From NCBI RefSeq assembly GCF_007860095.1, contig NZ_SJPT01000003.1, positions 145,764 to 209,763 of the forward strand: 64,000 bases of DNA, written 5' to 3'. Position numbers and translations under genes: made by a program. Below the pieces are notes generated by a model that searched no databases, was not told the DNA's origin, and saw only the letters and a program-made list of their open reading frames with translations. The stretch is from Novipirellula galeiformis (lineage in GTDB: Bacteria > Planctomycetota > Planctomycetia > Pirellulales > Pirellulaceae). The first letter of the stretch is position 1; each line of letters opens with the position of its first letter. Below, in pieces: positions 28,331 through 36,600 of the stretch.

Positions 28331-28630
28331 CGCACACCGATTGCGAACGCAGCAGTTGCGAGCGCAGCGGTGGGTGTTTGGCAACCGCTTGTTTCCTTTC
28401 TAACGACTGTGCAATCGAGCTCGCCCCGGCTTGCCGTTTTTTTTGCTGGCCACACCGTGGTCATGCCACTGAGTGACGTAGAGTTATTGCGGAGATGACA
28501 TGACATCGGTAGCGGCCCAAGCCACCGCTACGTCCTTCTTCTCATCCAAGCCGATGAGTCGGATTCGACTTGCAAGCCATGGTCCATGGACGTTTGCGCA
28601 ACGGCGTGAACGCGAGGTGAACAACGCCGA
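28331..28630. other. Intergenic region after the SdrD-repeat gene
   Basis: Contains a 15-bp direct tandem duplication at 28341-28370 (ttgcgaacgcagcag then ttgcgagcgcagcgg), a weak GC hairpin followed by eight T at 28437-28444 that may terminate the upstream gene, and a GAGGTGA Shine-Dalgarno near 28614 for the next gene. A c-di-GMP riboswitch was looked for and not seen. Confidence 0.55.
28341..28370. repeat. 15-bp tandem duplication, two copies
   Basis: ttgcgaacgcagcag (28341-28355) is followed directly by ttgcgagcgcagcgg (28356-28370), 10 nt after the stop codon of the giant repeat protein. Confidence 0.8.
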
Positions 28631-31201
28631 ATGAATCTACGACTCAAAATTTTGCTGACGTTAATCGCCGTCTTCATCACGTACGTGGTCACGGATGCAG
28701 CGATTCATCAATACGTCGTGATCCCCCGGTTCGTCGCGTTAGAGAGATTCCAAGCCACTCGCGATCTGCAACGTGCTCACAAGAGCATCGAGCATGAAAT
28801 CAACAACCTCCACCTCGCCCTTGAATTGCCCACCAAGTGGAACGACCTACCCGACTATGCCGGGCAAGCGTTTACGCGGTTCGATCGGCTTCGCGACAAG
28901 CGTGCGCGCAACTTAGCCCTGCCTCTCGATCTGTTGGTGGTGCTCGATAACACGGGCCGCATCATCCAGCAATCGACCTACCCTCCCGAATTGGTCACTC
29001 CCCCCGAAACCGAGACGTTTGCTTCGGAGCCTTTGTCGTTCACCCATCCGCTCGTAGCACGCTCGCTGTCGCTCACCCCGGCCGATGCGGCGACGGGCAT
29101 CCGCGGTCTGATGATGACCGATCACGGCCCCATGTTCGTTCTCGCACGCCCCCTTTTCCATGCCCAAACGGAACACGCTGATCGGGTGCCCCACGCCGAC
29201 GGAGTGATCGTGATGGGGCGTTTCTTTGACATGAAGGCGGTCTTGGATACCGCCGAGCAAGCCGACGTCGCCTTTCGCATCCGGCCCCTAGCACAGCTCA
29301 TGCCAGCCGAACGCGATCTGTTGGGCAGCGAGTTAAAACATTATCTCAATCGCTTGGATCATCGAAGTGCCGCCCCGGTCGAAACTCGTGAATTGAACGA
29401 CAACTTCCTTGTCGCGCAAAGCGTGTTCACTGATTTCGAAGGAACCCCGATCCTCATCACGCATGCTCGAGTTCGTCGCGACATCTCGCAAGAGGGCCAA
29501 ATTGCGATGCACTATGCCATCGGATCGTTGGTGGTGGCGGCATTTGTCGTGTTGTCGATCCTGTTATTGCTACTTCAAAAGATTGTCATCACCCCGCTCC
29601 ATCAACTCTCGGACCATGCAAACCGGATGGGCCCCGAGGGCAATTTCTCTGCACGCTCGGAAATCAATCGCGATGATGAGTTCGGAGACTTGGCAACGAA
29701 TATTGACATGATGGTTGCCCGCTTAAGGCAATTATCAAGCTCGAATCAACAATTGCATATTGAGATAAGCCATCGCAAATCCGCCGAGTCGGAACTGCAA
29801 CATGCCGCGACTCACGACTCACTCACCCAACTCCCCAACCGCACTCATTTGAAACAAGTGCTTGAGGCTCGCTTTGAAAATCGCGACCTCCGCCCGCAGT
29901 GTTGCGATGCATTGATTTTCTTAGATCTTGATAACTTCAAGATCATCAACGACAGTCTCGGTCACGCTGCCGGTGACGAATTGCTGATGGCGATTGGCGA
30001 GCGATTACAGTCCGCCGTGGCTGCCGTCACGCAGCAATCCGAAACACAAGTCCAGCCCTTGGTGGCGCGACTCGGCGGCGATGAATTCGTCATTTTCTTA
30101 GGCAACGTTGCCAACGAACAAGTGGGAACTCAATTCGCCGAACAAATCCGCAGGGACTTGATCGGCCGCTACACGGTCTCGGGTCATGAATGGACACTGG
30201 GAACGAGTCTCGGGATTGCCTTCTCAAACGATTCGGCAACCACTCCCGAAGAGTTAATGCGGAATGCCGATCTCGCGATGTATCGGGCCAAATTCAGTGG
30301 CAAGCAATGCTTGGCCGTGTTTGACCATGCCATGCACGCCTCGGTGCTCAAACGCCTGGAACTCGAAGAAGCCATTCGCACCGTGTTGACGGACGGAGGA
30401 CTGCGACTCGTCTATCAACCCATTTTTGATGTCGCCTCGGGACAAATCGTCGGCCTCGAATCGCTCGTGCGGTGGATCCATAGCACCAAGGGACTGATCA
30501 ACCCAAGCGAGTTCATTCCGGTGGCCGAAGAGATCGGATTGATCGTTCCGATTGGACGCTGGATTCTCGAAGAAGCGTGCCGAACGATCCACCAACTCAA
30601 CGCGTCCCGCATCGATGGACCGCCGATTTCGATCAGCGTGAACGTTTCCAAGCGGCAACTGACGGATCCTGATTTTGTCACGATCCTGCAAGACGTCCTT
30701 ACCAAACAACGAGTTTTGCCTAGTCAATTGAATCTCGAAATCACCGAATCGATGATCATGGACAGTCCCGAGCAAGTCGCCGATCGACTGAGCCAGATTC
30801 GTAAACTCGGGATCCGTTTGCACATGGATGACTTTGGCACCGGGCACTCATCGCTGAGCTGTCTGCATCGCTTCCCCATTGATGTATTGAAGATCGATCG
30901 CTCGTTTGTCTCGACCATGGAAGTGGGCGATGACTATGAATCGATCATTCACGCGATCATCACCTTAGCTCACAACTTAAACACCAAAGTCATTGCCGAA
31001 GGAATCGAAACGACACGTCAGTTGCAACAACTTAGAAATCTCCGTTGCGATTTTGGTCAAGGATATCTGTATAGCAAACCAGCACCCATTGAAGAGCTTG
31101 AGCACCTGTTGGCGAGGAATGTCAACGAACCGATGCTGGCCCCCGAGTTTGGGTTCACCACGTTCGATGACCGTGACGCGATGATGCCCGTGGCGCGATG
31201 A
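28631..31201 (+). CDS. Membrane c-di-GMP enzyme: CHASE4-like sensor, HAMP, GGDEF, EAL
   Basis: 856-residue bifunctional-type cyclic-di-GMP protein. An N-terminal transmembrane helix ([14 protein letters not shown]) leads into a periplasmic CHASE4-like sensor of about 265 residues. A second helix near residue 300 ([20 protein letters not shown]) and a HAMP linker follow. The diguanylate cyclase domain has an intact GGDEF (residues 482-486). The phosphodiesterase domain has ESL in place of EAL (Glu610 kept) and intact DDFG (Asp733-Asp734), so both activities look possible. I see no clear RxxD inhibitory site. The start has a GAGGTGA about ten bases upstream. It probably links an external signal to motility, adhesion or polysaccharide output. 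The 3' end lies in a 17-bp tandem repeat. Confidence 0.93.
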   Translation: MNLRLKILLTLIAVFITYVVTDAAIHQYVVIPRFVALERFQATRDLQRAHKSIEHEINNLHLALELPTKWNDLPDYAGQAFTRFDRLRDKRARNLALPLDLLVVLDNTGRIIQQSTYPPELVTPPETETFASEPLSFTHPLVARSLSLTPADAATGIRGLMMTDHGPMFVLARPLFHAQTEHADRVPHADGVIVMGRFFDMKAVLDTAEQADVAFRIRPLAQLMPAERDLLGSELKHYLNRLDHRSAAPVETRELNDNFLVAQSVFTDFEGTPILITHARVRRDISQEGQIAMHYAIGSLVVAAFVVLSILLLLLQKIVITPLHQLSDHANRMGPEGNFSARSEINRDDEFGDLATNIDMMVARLRQLSSSNQQLHIEISHRKSAESELQHAATHDSLTQLPNRTHLKQVLEARFENRDLRPQCCDALIFLDLDNFKIINDSLGHAAGDELLMAIGERLQSAVAAVTQQSETQVQPLVARLGGDEFVIFLGNVANEQVGTQFAEQIRRDLIGRYTVSGHEWTLGTSLGIAFSNDSATTPEELMRNADLAMYRAKFSGKQCLAVFDHAMHASVLKRLELEEAIRTVLTDGGLRLVYQPIFDVASGQIVGLESLVRWIHSTKGLINPSEFIPVAEEIGLIVPIGRWILEEACRTIHQLNASRIDGPPISISVNVSKRQLTDPDFVTILQDVLTKQRVLPSQLNLEITESMIMDSPEQVADRLSQIRKLGIRLHMDDFGTGHSSLSCLHRFPIDVLKIDRSFVSTMEVGDDYESIIHAIITLAHNLNTKVIAEGIETTRQLQQLRNLRCDFGQGYLYSKPAPIEELEHLLARNVNEPMLAPEFGFTTFDDRDAMMPVAR

Positions 31202-31226
31202 TACCCGTAGCGTGATGACGCCCACG
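31177..31226. repeat. 17-bp tandem repeat spanning the end of the GGDEF-EAL gene
   Basis: Copies cgcgatgatgcccgtgg (31177-31193), cgcgatgatacccgtag (31194-31210) and cgtgatgacgcccacg (31211-31226). The stop codon lies in the second copy. The unit is not a multiple of three, so each copy shifts the frame. Confidence 0.85.
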
Positions 31227-31329
31227 TGTTAGAACGGCGTTACCGCTAGAAATTCGGGTCGAGCGTCAGCGACGAGGCAACGAGTCCATCGCGTAAAAAC
31301 GGGACGCGTCGCGTTATCGATATTCCGGG

Positions 31330-32445
31330 CTAGAACGATGTCCGAGGACGTCCCCAGCGAAGATTGTCATTGGTCGCGGTTTGGGTAGCAGACTCGCCAA
31401 TCGGTTCGGTGCTTGGCAGCGATGAATTGAATCGCTGTGCTCCTTGGAACGCAGGCGCCGTCGGCGAGTAGGGACCATGCTCAGCCGCGAGATTACTTCG
31501 CGATTCAAACGCGTTCACCGGCGACGTCGCAGCCAGCGAAGCATTTGCACTCCCCTCGGTTGCGATATTTTGTCCCGACACCATCGGTCGTAGTTCATTG
31601 GCGCCGGCTCCCGTCACTCGCTCTGCCGGAACCATGGCCGCGAGGCTTTGCGGTACCGCAGGATTGGGCATGGGTTGCGGATCGTATTGCGGGTACGACG
31701 GATGTTCGCCTGCCGCACGCGTGGGCATCAAACTGATCGGGTTGCGGGGATCCACCGCGGGGGGATAGTAGCCGCGACTGAGCGTGGCTGCGGTCTGCGG
31801 TGCAGCGTAAGGAACGACCGAAGCGTTGCTGTTATACGCCGTACTGGGCGCCCCGGTCAAATCGTTGACTTGCATTCCATTGAAGCGAACCCGGGGTGAC
31901 GCACTGGGTTGCTGCGATTGAGGTTGTTGGAATGGAGGTTGTTGGAACTGAGGTGCCCCACCGGCATCCCTCGGAATCGGCTCGGTTCCCGACACCGTGC
32001 TGACTTGGGCCCCGGTTTCATTCCAACCGCTGGTGACCACGGACGAACCGATCGCGGCGTTGCCGTAGCTCGCATTGCCAGCGGCCAAGGCGTTCGCCGC
32101 AGCGGCTGGGTTTGGAACGGTCGAGAACGAATCGTAAGGCGCGTTGGCGTTGCTGGGATGATAGGGTGCAACGTTGGCTTGGCCGTAAGGCACAAAGCTG
32201 GCGGGTGCGGCGCCTTGACCTTGAAACGAATTGTTCGGTGGCGGTGGGACCCGCGTAGGAGCGCCCAAAGGACTGATGGCGGAAGTCGTGCGAGCGGCTC
32301 CCGTCGGTACAGGCGAAAGCCCCACCGGGGACATTGGTCCCACGGGGGTGAGCGGTCCGCCCGCGGTGGGCCCAGTCGTTTGCCGACAGCCCACGTTGGT
32401 CAAAGCCAACGCAAGCATGCAGGTTCCGAGGCAAAGTCGTCGCAT
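31330..32445 (-). CDS. Pro/Ala/Asn-rich lipoprotein of unknown function
   Basis: 371-residue predicted lipoprotein. MRRLCLGTCMLALALTNVGC is a lipoprotein signal with the lipobox NVGC. The mature part is low in complexity, rich in Pro, Gly, Ala, Asn, Ser and Gln (stretches such as PQFQQPPFQQPQSQQP and RVPPPPNNSF) with no recognisable domain. It is probably an extended, disordered envelope protein anchored by lipid. I do not recognise a family beyond planctomycete lipoproteins. The start at 32445 is chosen over a Met three codons upstream because it gives a standard signal. It is monocistronic, convergent with the GGDEF-EAL gene, and no partner gene is adjacent. Confidence 0.75.
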   Translation of the reverse strand: MRRLCLGTCMLALALTNVGCRQTTGPTAGGPLTPVGPMSPVGLSPVPTGAARTTSAISPLGAPTRVPPPPNNSFQGQGAAPASFVPYGQANVAPYHPSNANAPYDSFSTVPNPAAAANALAAGNASYGNAAIGSSVVTSGWNETGAQVSTVSGTEPIPRDAGGAPQFQQPPFQQPQSQQPSASPRVRFNGMQVNDLTGAPSTAYNSNASVVPYAAPQTAATLSRGYYPPAVDPRNPISLMPTRAAGEHPSYPQYDPQPMPNPAVPQSLAAMVPAERVTGAGANELRPMVSGQNIATEGSANASLAATSPVNAFESRSNLAAEHGPYSPTAPAFQGAQRFNSSLPSTEPIGESATQTATNDNLRWGRPRTSF

Positions 32446-32946
32446 GTCGAACACCGAAAGAATCGAAGGAAATTGGTTCTGACTTCGACCTTTAACAAAA
32501 ATCCGAAAATTTCCGGAATAGCAATGAGCTAATTTTATTTTCGCAGCAGGGCTTTTCGCAGCGGGTCAAAAACGCCTTGGGGTCACAGAAGCCGTTGAGT
32601 CACGGTAGCGAGTCACGGAAGCCGGTTCGGTGTTTTTCGGTAGCAGCGAGAAACGCGGTGCCCCGTAGTGGTGCCCCGTAGCGGTGCCTCACGCCATCAT
32701 TGCGGGGTTGAATCCAGGCGGCGTGAATTCCCACGCGGCGAAGCGATCCAGAGGCGACACACTGCAGACGGCGACACACTGCAGACGGGGGGCGAATGCA
32801 GCGGTGAAGCGACGAGGCCGTTTTCTCCATCCAGCGGTCTCGAAACGAAAAGAGCTGGCAACCCGATTAAAACGTTGGCTTGCCAGCTGCTTGGATACAT
32901 TGGCCCCGAGGGGACAAATGAGCTAAGAAATCCGCATGGGATTTGC
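32446..32946. other. Intergenic region between the lipoprotein and HU-like genes
   Basis: No supported gene. It contains a perfect 17-bp tandem duplication (ggcgacacactgcagac at 32753-32769 and 32770-32786) and several gtagcggtgcc-like short repeats. Confidence 0.6.
32753..32786. repeat. 17-bp perfect tandem duplication
   Basis: ggcgacacactgcagac occurs twice in direct succession. Confidence 0.95.
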
Positions 32947-32949
32947 TTA
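32924..32949 (-). terminator. Possible hairpin terminator at the HU stop codon
   Basis: taagaaatcc (32924-32933) pairs with ggatttgctta (32939-32949) with one bulged base. The hairpin includes the stop codon of the minus-strand HU-like gene. There is no strong T-run, so confidence is low. Confidence 0.35.
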
Positions 32950-33279
32950 GATCATTTCCTTCAGACCCTTCAAAGGTCGGATCGAGAGCTTCTTGCTCGC
33001 TGGTTTTGGATTCAACCAGATTTCGCTACCGTCCGCAGGGTTACGGCCCTTACGCTTTGGCTTCGCAGGAACATCCTTGAGGATGATCTTGCAAAGACCG
33101 GGGATTGCGAATTGGCCGGGGCCGCCTTTGCTGAGCGCCTTTTCGATTTCAACGGTCAACGCATCGAAGACGGCAGCAACGTCCTTCTTCGTCAGTTCGG
33201 TCGACTCAGAGATATTAGCCAAAATCTGGGTCTTGGTCGGAGCCTTTTGCGGGGCTGCCTTGGGTGCGGCTTTAGCCAT
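32947..33279 (-). CDS. HU-family DNA-binding protein with Ala/Lys-rich N-terminal extension
   Basis: 110-residue nucleoid-type protein. Residues 1-15 are an Ala/Lys/Pro-rich extension (MAKAAPKAAPQKAPTK). They are followed by the HU fold: helices TKTQILANISESTELTKKDVAAVFDAL, then the beta saddle with an arm region containing GRNPADG, close to the family GRNPxTGE signature. HU dimers bend and compact DNA. The C-terminal part (PASKKLSIRPLKGLKEMI) fits the HU end with slight extension. The frame opens 35 codons upstream, but AGAAGG ten bases before 33279 and the extension type decide the start. It is monocistronic. Confidence 0.9.
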   Translation of the reverse strand: MAKAAPKAAPQKAPTKTQILANISESTELTKKDVAAVFDALTVEIEKALSKGGPGQFAIPGLCKIILKDVPAKPKRKGRNPADGSEIWLNPKPASKKLSIRPLKGLKEMI

Positions 33280-33691
33280 GTGCAACAACCTTCTTATGAC
33301 AGGGTGAGAGTAATCAGAGTTGAGCTTCAATGCTCGCAGTTTTCTTAACGGCAAAGTGTTATGTCGGTCACACGGCTGACGCAACCCGGCTTTGCCTAGA
33401 AAACCCCACGTTTTTCAGTGTTTTTTGCATCATACCCCCTTGAGAGCCGTAAATCAGTGCCGGATCGAGAGCGTAAGGGGGGACTAGCATCGCCCCGTAA
33501 TCTGTCAATGGGGATCGTTTTTTTTCCCTAAAATCCGCATTTTGCTTCGATCCGACCTCGATGAGAGCCCGAAAACGGGCTCTTTGCGCCGATCACCAAC
33601 GTCTTGGCGAGCTCAAAAGGCTCCCTCGTAGGCACCATTTCCAGTGCCCAATCGCTCCCAAAACCGCTCCCAATCACGCCCCTTCGCCGCG
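33280..33691. other. Intergenic region between HU and the giant surface protein
   Basis: Contains the HU promoter side and, at 33564-33583, a hairpin (agagcccg/cgggctct, AAAA loop) about 110 bp past the stop of the minus-strand giant gene. The hairpin lacks a T-run in that direction. Confidence 0.5.
33564..33583. terminator. Possible terminator hairpin past the giant surface-protein gene
   Basis: An 8-bp perfect stem closed by an AAAA tetraloop. It is GC-rich but followed by only two or three T on the plus side and none on the minus side. Confidence 0.35.
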
Positions 33692-36600
33692 CTACAATTC
33701 GCCTGTGAGGGCGGCGTCGATCGCGTGGTCGCTTAGCAGATTGGCCCCTAGCCCTTCTTCAGCAATCGTCTCACCCGACTGGGAGCTTCGCGTCAGTTCC
33801 GTGGCGACTTGAGTCATCGCGTTGTCCACGACACTCTCGTTGGAAGGGGTGGAAGCGGAACTTGCCAATCGCGAACGCCCTAGACTTTCGCCCACCCAAA
33901 CGTCTCCTCCGCTTAACGGCATCACCGTGGCATCACTTCGCGTCGCCTCCCCTTCGGCAACTGGAACAAAGACATCGGTTTGGGAGACGGAATTGACCGC
34001 CATCGTCCCTGCGTCGGCTTGCACCGCCCCCACCGTTGACGCCGCGGGGCTAGTTTCAATGAACTCACCTTGAGCGGCCGCACTAGAGGATCCGTTGGCC
34101 GTGGTGCTCGCTGGGGTGAAGGTGACGTCCGCTTCTTCGATGCTAATTCGGTACAACCGCATGCCGCCACTTTCGCCACGCATTTGCACGCGTGGATCGG
34201 AGTTCGTCGGCAGCGAAGCTTCCACGGCCGAAGTGCTGACGGCGCCGGTGGACGCATCGGTGGTCGTTTTTGTACCGCTGACCTTGATGCTCTCGCTGGT
34301 CGCATCGAGCGTCACGACGGGATTGGTGATGTTGGTCGCAGCCGCAGTGGGCACCAACAACGCACTGGGTTGCCCCGGTTGGACCGCCACTAACAAGGAT
34401 TTCTTTGGCGTCGACCCCAGCCAATCGCGGATGGAAATGAATTGGGGCAAGAGTTGTCCGATCGAGACATCGATCGTCGTGTCGCCATCCTCCGCTGCGC
34501 TCGTCACCGAAAGTTGCTGAGCGGTGCTGCCATTGCCAAAGAACGGAATCGCCGGAATCTCGACAACGTAATTGCCTGGCATAATATTCTGGAACGATGG
34601 CTTGGATCCTGTGAACGACAACGGCACTTCGACCGTGTTGTTCGTCGCGTCGGTTCCCTTTAGCACGATCCCGTTGATCTGGTCGGGACTGATATCCGCA
34701 GCCAAAAAGTTCAGGTACAAATCCCGTTCGGTGAATTCGGAAACCTCGATGGTGATCGTTCCGCTGCGGGTCAATCCGGTGCCATCGTTGACGGTGTAAG
34801 TAAAGGTGTCGGTTCCCGAGAAGGTGTCCGACGGAGGCGTGTAGAAGATGGTGCCGGTGGCTGCATTGATCCGAACGCTGCCTCCCGCCGTCGGTGTTCC
34901 CAGATTCGAGAAGGTCAACGTTTCCCCACTGTCCACGTTAGCAGGCAAATCGCTGAGCGTGAAAACCGCTTTCTCGCCCGCACCGCGACTCGAATGGAAG
35001 GTGGGATTGGCGATCGGCGGAGCGTCGTTCACGGAGGTCACCGTAAACGTCACGGTGCCGACCGCAATCCCGCCGCCGGAATCGCGAATCGTGTAGGTGA
35101 CCTTCTCGGTGCCGTTGAAATTAGCGGCTGGCTTATAGTAAATCTGACTTCCATCGCTGTTCGCTCGCACCGCGCCACCCTGATCAGGCGTTCCGACTGC
35201 AATGATCGTGAATTCTTCGTTCGATGCATCCCGCGTGTCATTGACCAGCACATCGAACAAGGCTTCGGCGGCGTCCTCGACGACGGTGAAGCTATCCGCG
35301 ACGGCCGTGGGCGGTGGATCCGCCGGTGCAACGACGATCGACACGGTCGCTTGATCGGTCAACGAACCATCGGTGACGGTGTAGGTGAAGGTGTCACTAC
35401 CGACAAAATTCGCTGGCGGAGTGTAGAGGACCGATTGGCCATTTTGCGAAATCGTAATCGTTGCCCCGTTAGCGGACGTTCCGACGGCCGAGACGCGTAG
35501 CGATTCACCGGTATCGGGAGCAATCGAATCGTTTAACAGAACGTCGAGCGGAGTAGCCGACGACCCTTGATCCACGTTGAACGTGTCATCCGCTGCCGAG
35601 GGTGGATCGTTTACTGGAGTGACCGTCACCGTCACCGTGGCATCTTCTTGAATGCCCTGTGAATCGCGGACACGGTAGGTGAATTCAAAGTCACCGTTGA
35701 AGTTGTCGTCTAACAATAAGGCGACCTTGCCACTTTGGATGCTAACGGCTGCACCTCGAGTCGGCTGAGTCACCGAGACCAAACTGAGCGTTCCTCCGTT
35801 GACCAGCACATTGTCGTTGGCCAACACATCGACAAACGACACACCGGAATCTTCCGCAACGGTGATGGTGTCATCGGCGACGGTAAAGTTTTGGCCGATG
35901 GCAAGTTGGACGCTGCCGTAGGCTACCGCTTCGGCTGGAATTTGATTGTCGTTGCCGTACAACAAGACTTCGCTATCGGCCGCATCGGCCGGTTCGGAGC
36001 GAATATTCACCGAACCGCTGGCAATCGCTTCCATCCGAATTGTTGCGATCAAGCTGTCGACCAATTGACTGGGGGTCAATCGATCCGTGGCCGCACCGAG
36101 TTCATCGATCAATCCGTCGGCCAACGCGCCCTTGCGAACCGTTGAGAATCGCTCACTGAACTGGATCGACGTTCCCGGCACCGGCCGAATTAAGTTGCTG
36201 TTGTATAAGATGTCAGCAAAGGCGGCAAAAATCCCATCGAGATCGTCGCCTGTACGAGCATCGACGCCGATCATGTTCAGATTGAACTCTTGCCCAATTT
36301 GGACCGCGGTGATCGGTTGGCCCTGCAAGTCGGTGAGGGTCAATTTGATTTCCGCGAGCGGTTCTCCCAAGACGTCGACGGAGAAGGATTCCGTACGTGT
36401 ATTGCCCGCCGCGTCGGTCAATTCGAGCGTAAACGTATTGCCGCCGGTTTGCGCCGTCGTCGGCGTCCAAACGATTTCGCCGGTGGCAGCATTGATCGTC
36501 GCACCGGCCGGCGCCGTGGTCAGCTTGTAGACCAGCCCGGCGCCTTCTTCGCTGCTGATCAAGTCGGTACGGAATACGCGACCGACATTCGCTTGGGTGG

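Noticed and set aside
28331-28630. c-di-GMP riboswitch upstream of the GGDEF-EAL gene
   Set aside because: No GEMM-type conserved core could be recognised; only a tandem duplication and a weak T-tract hairpin are present.
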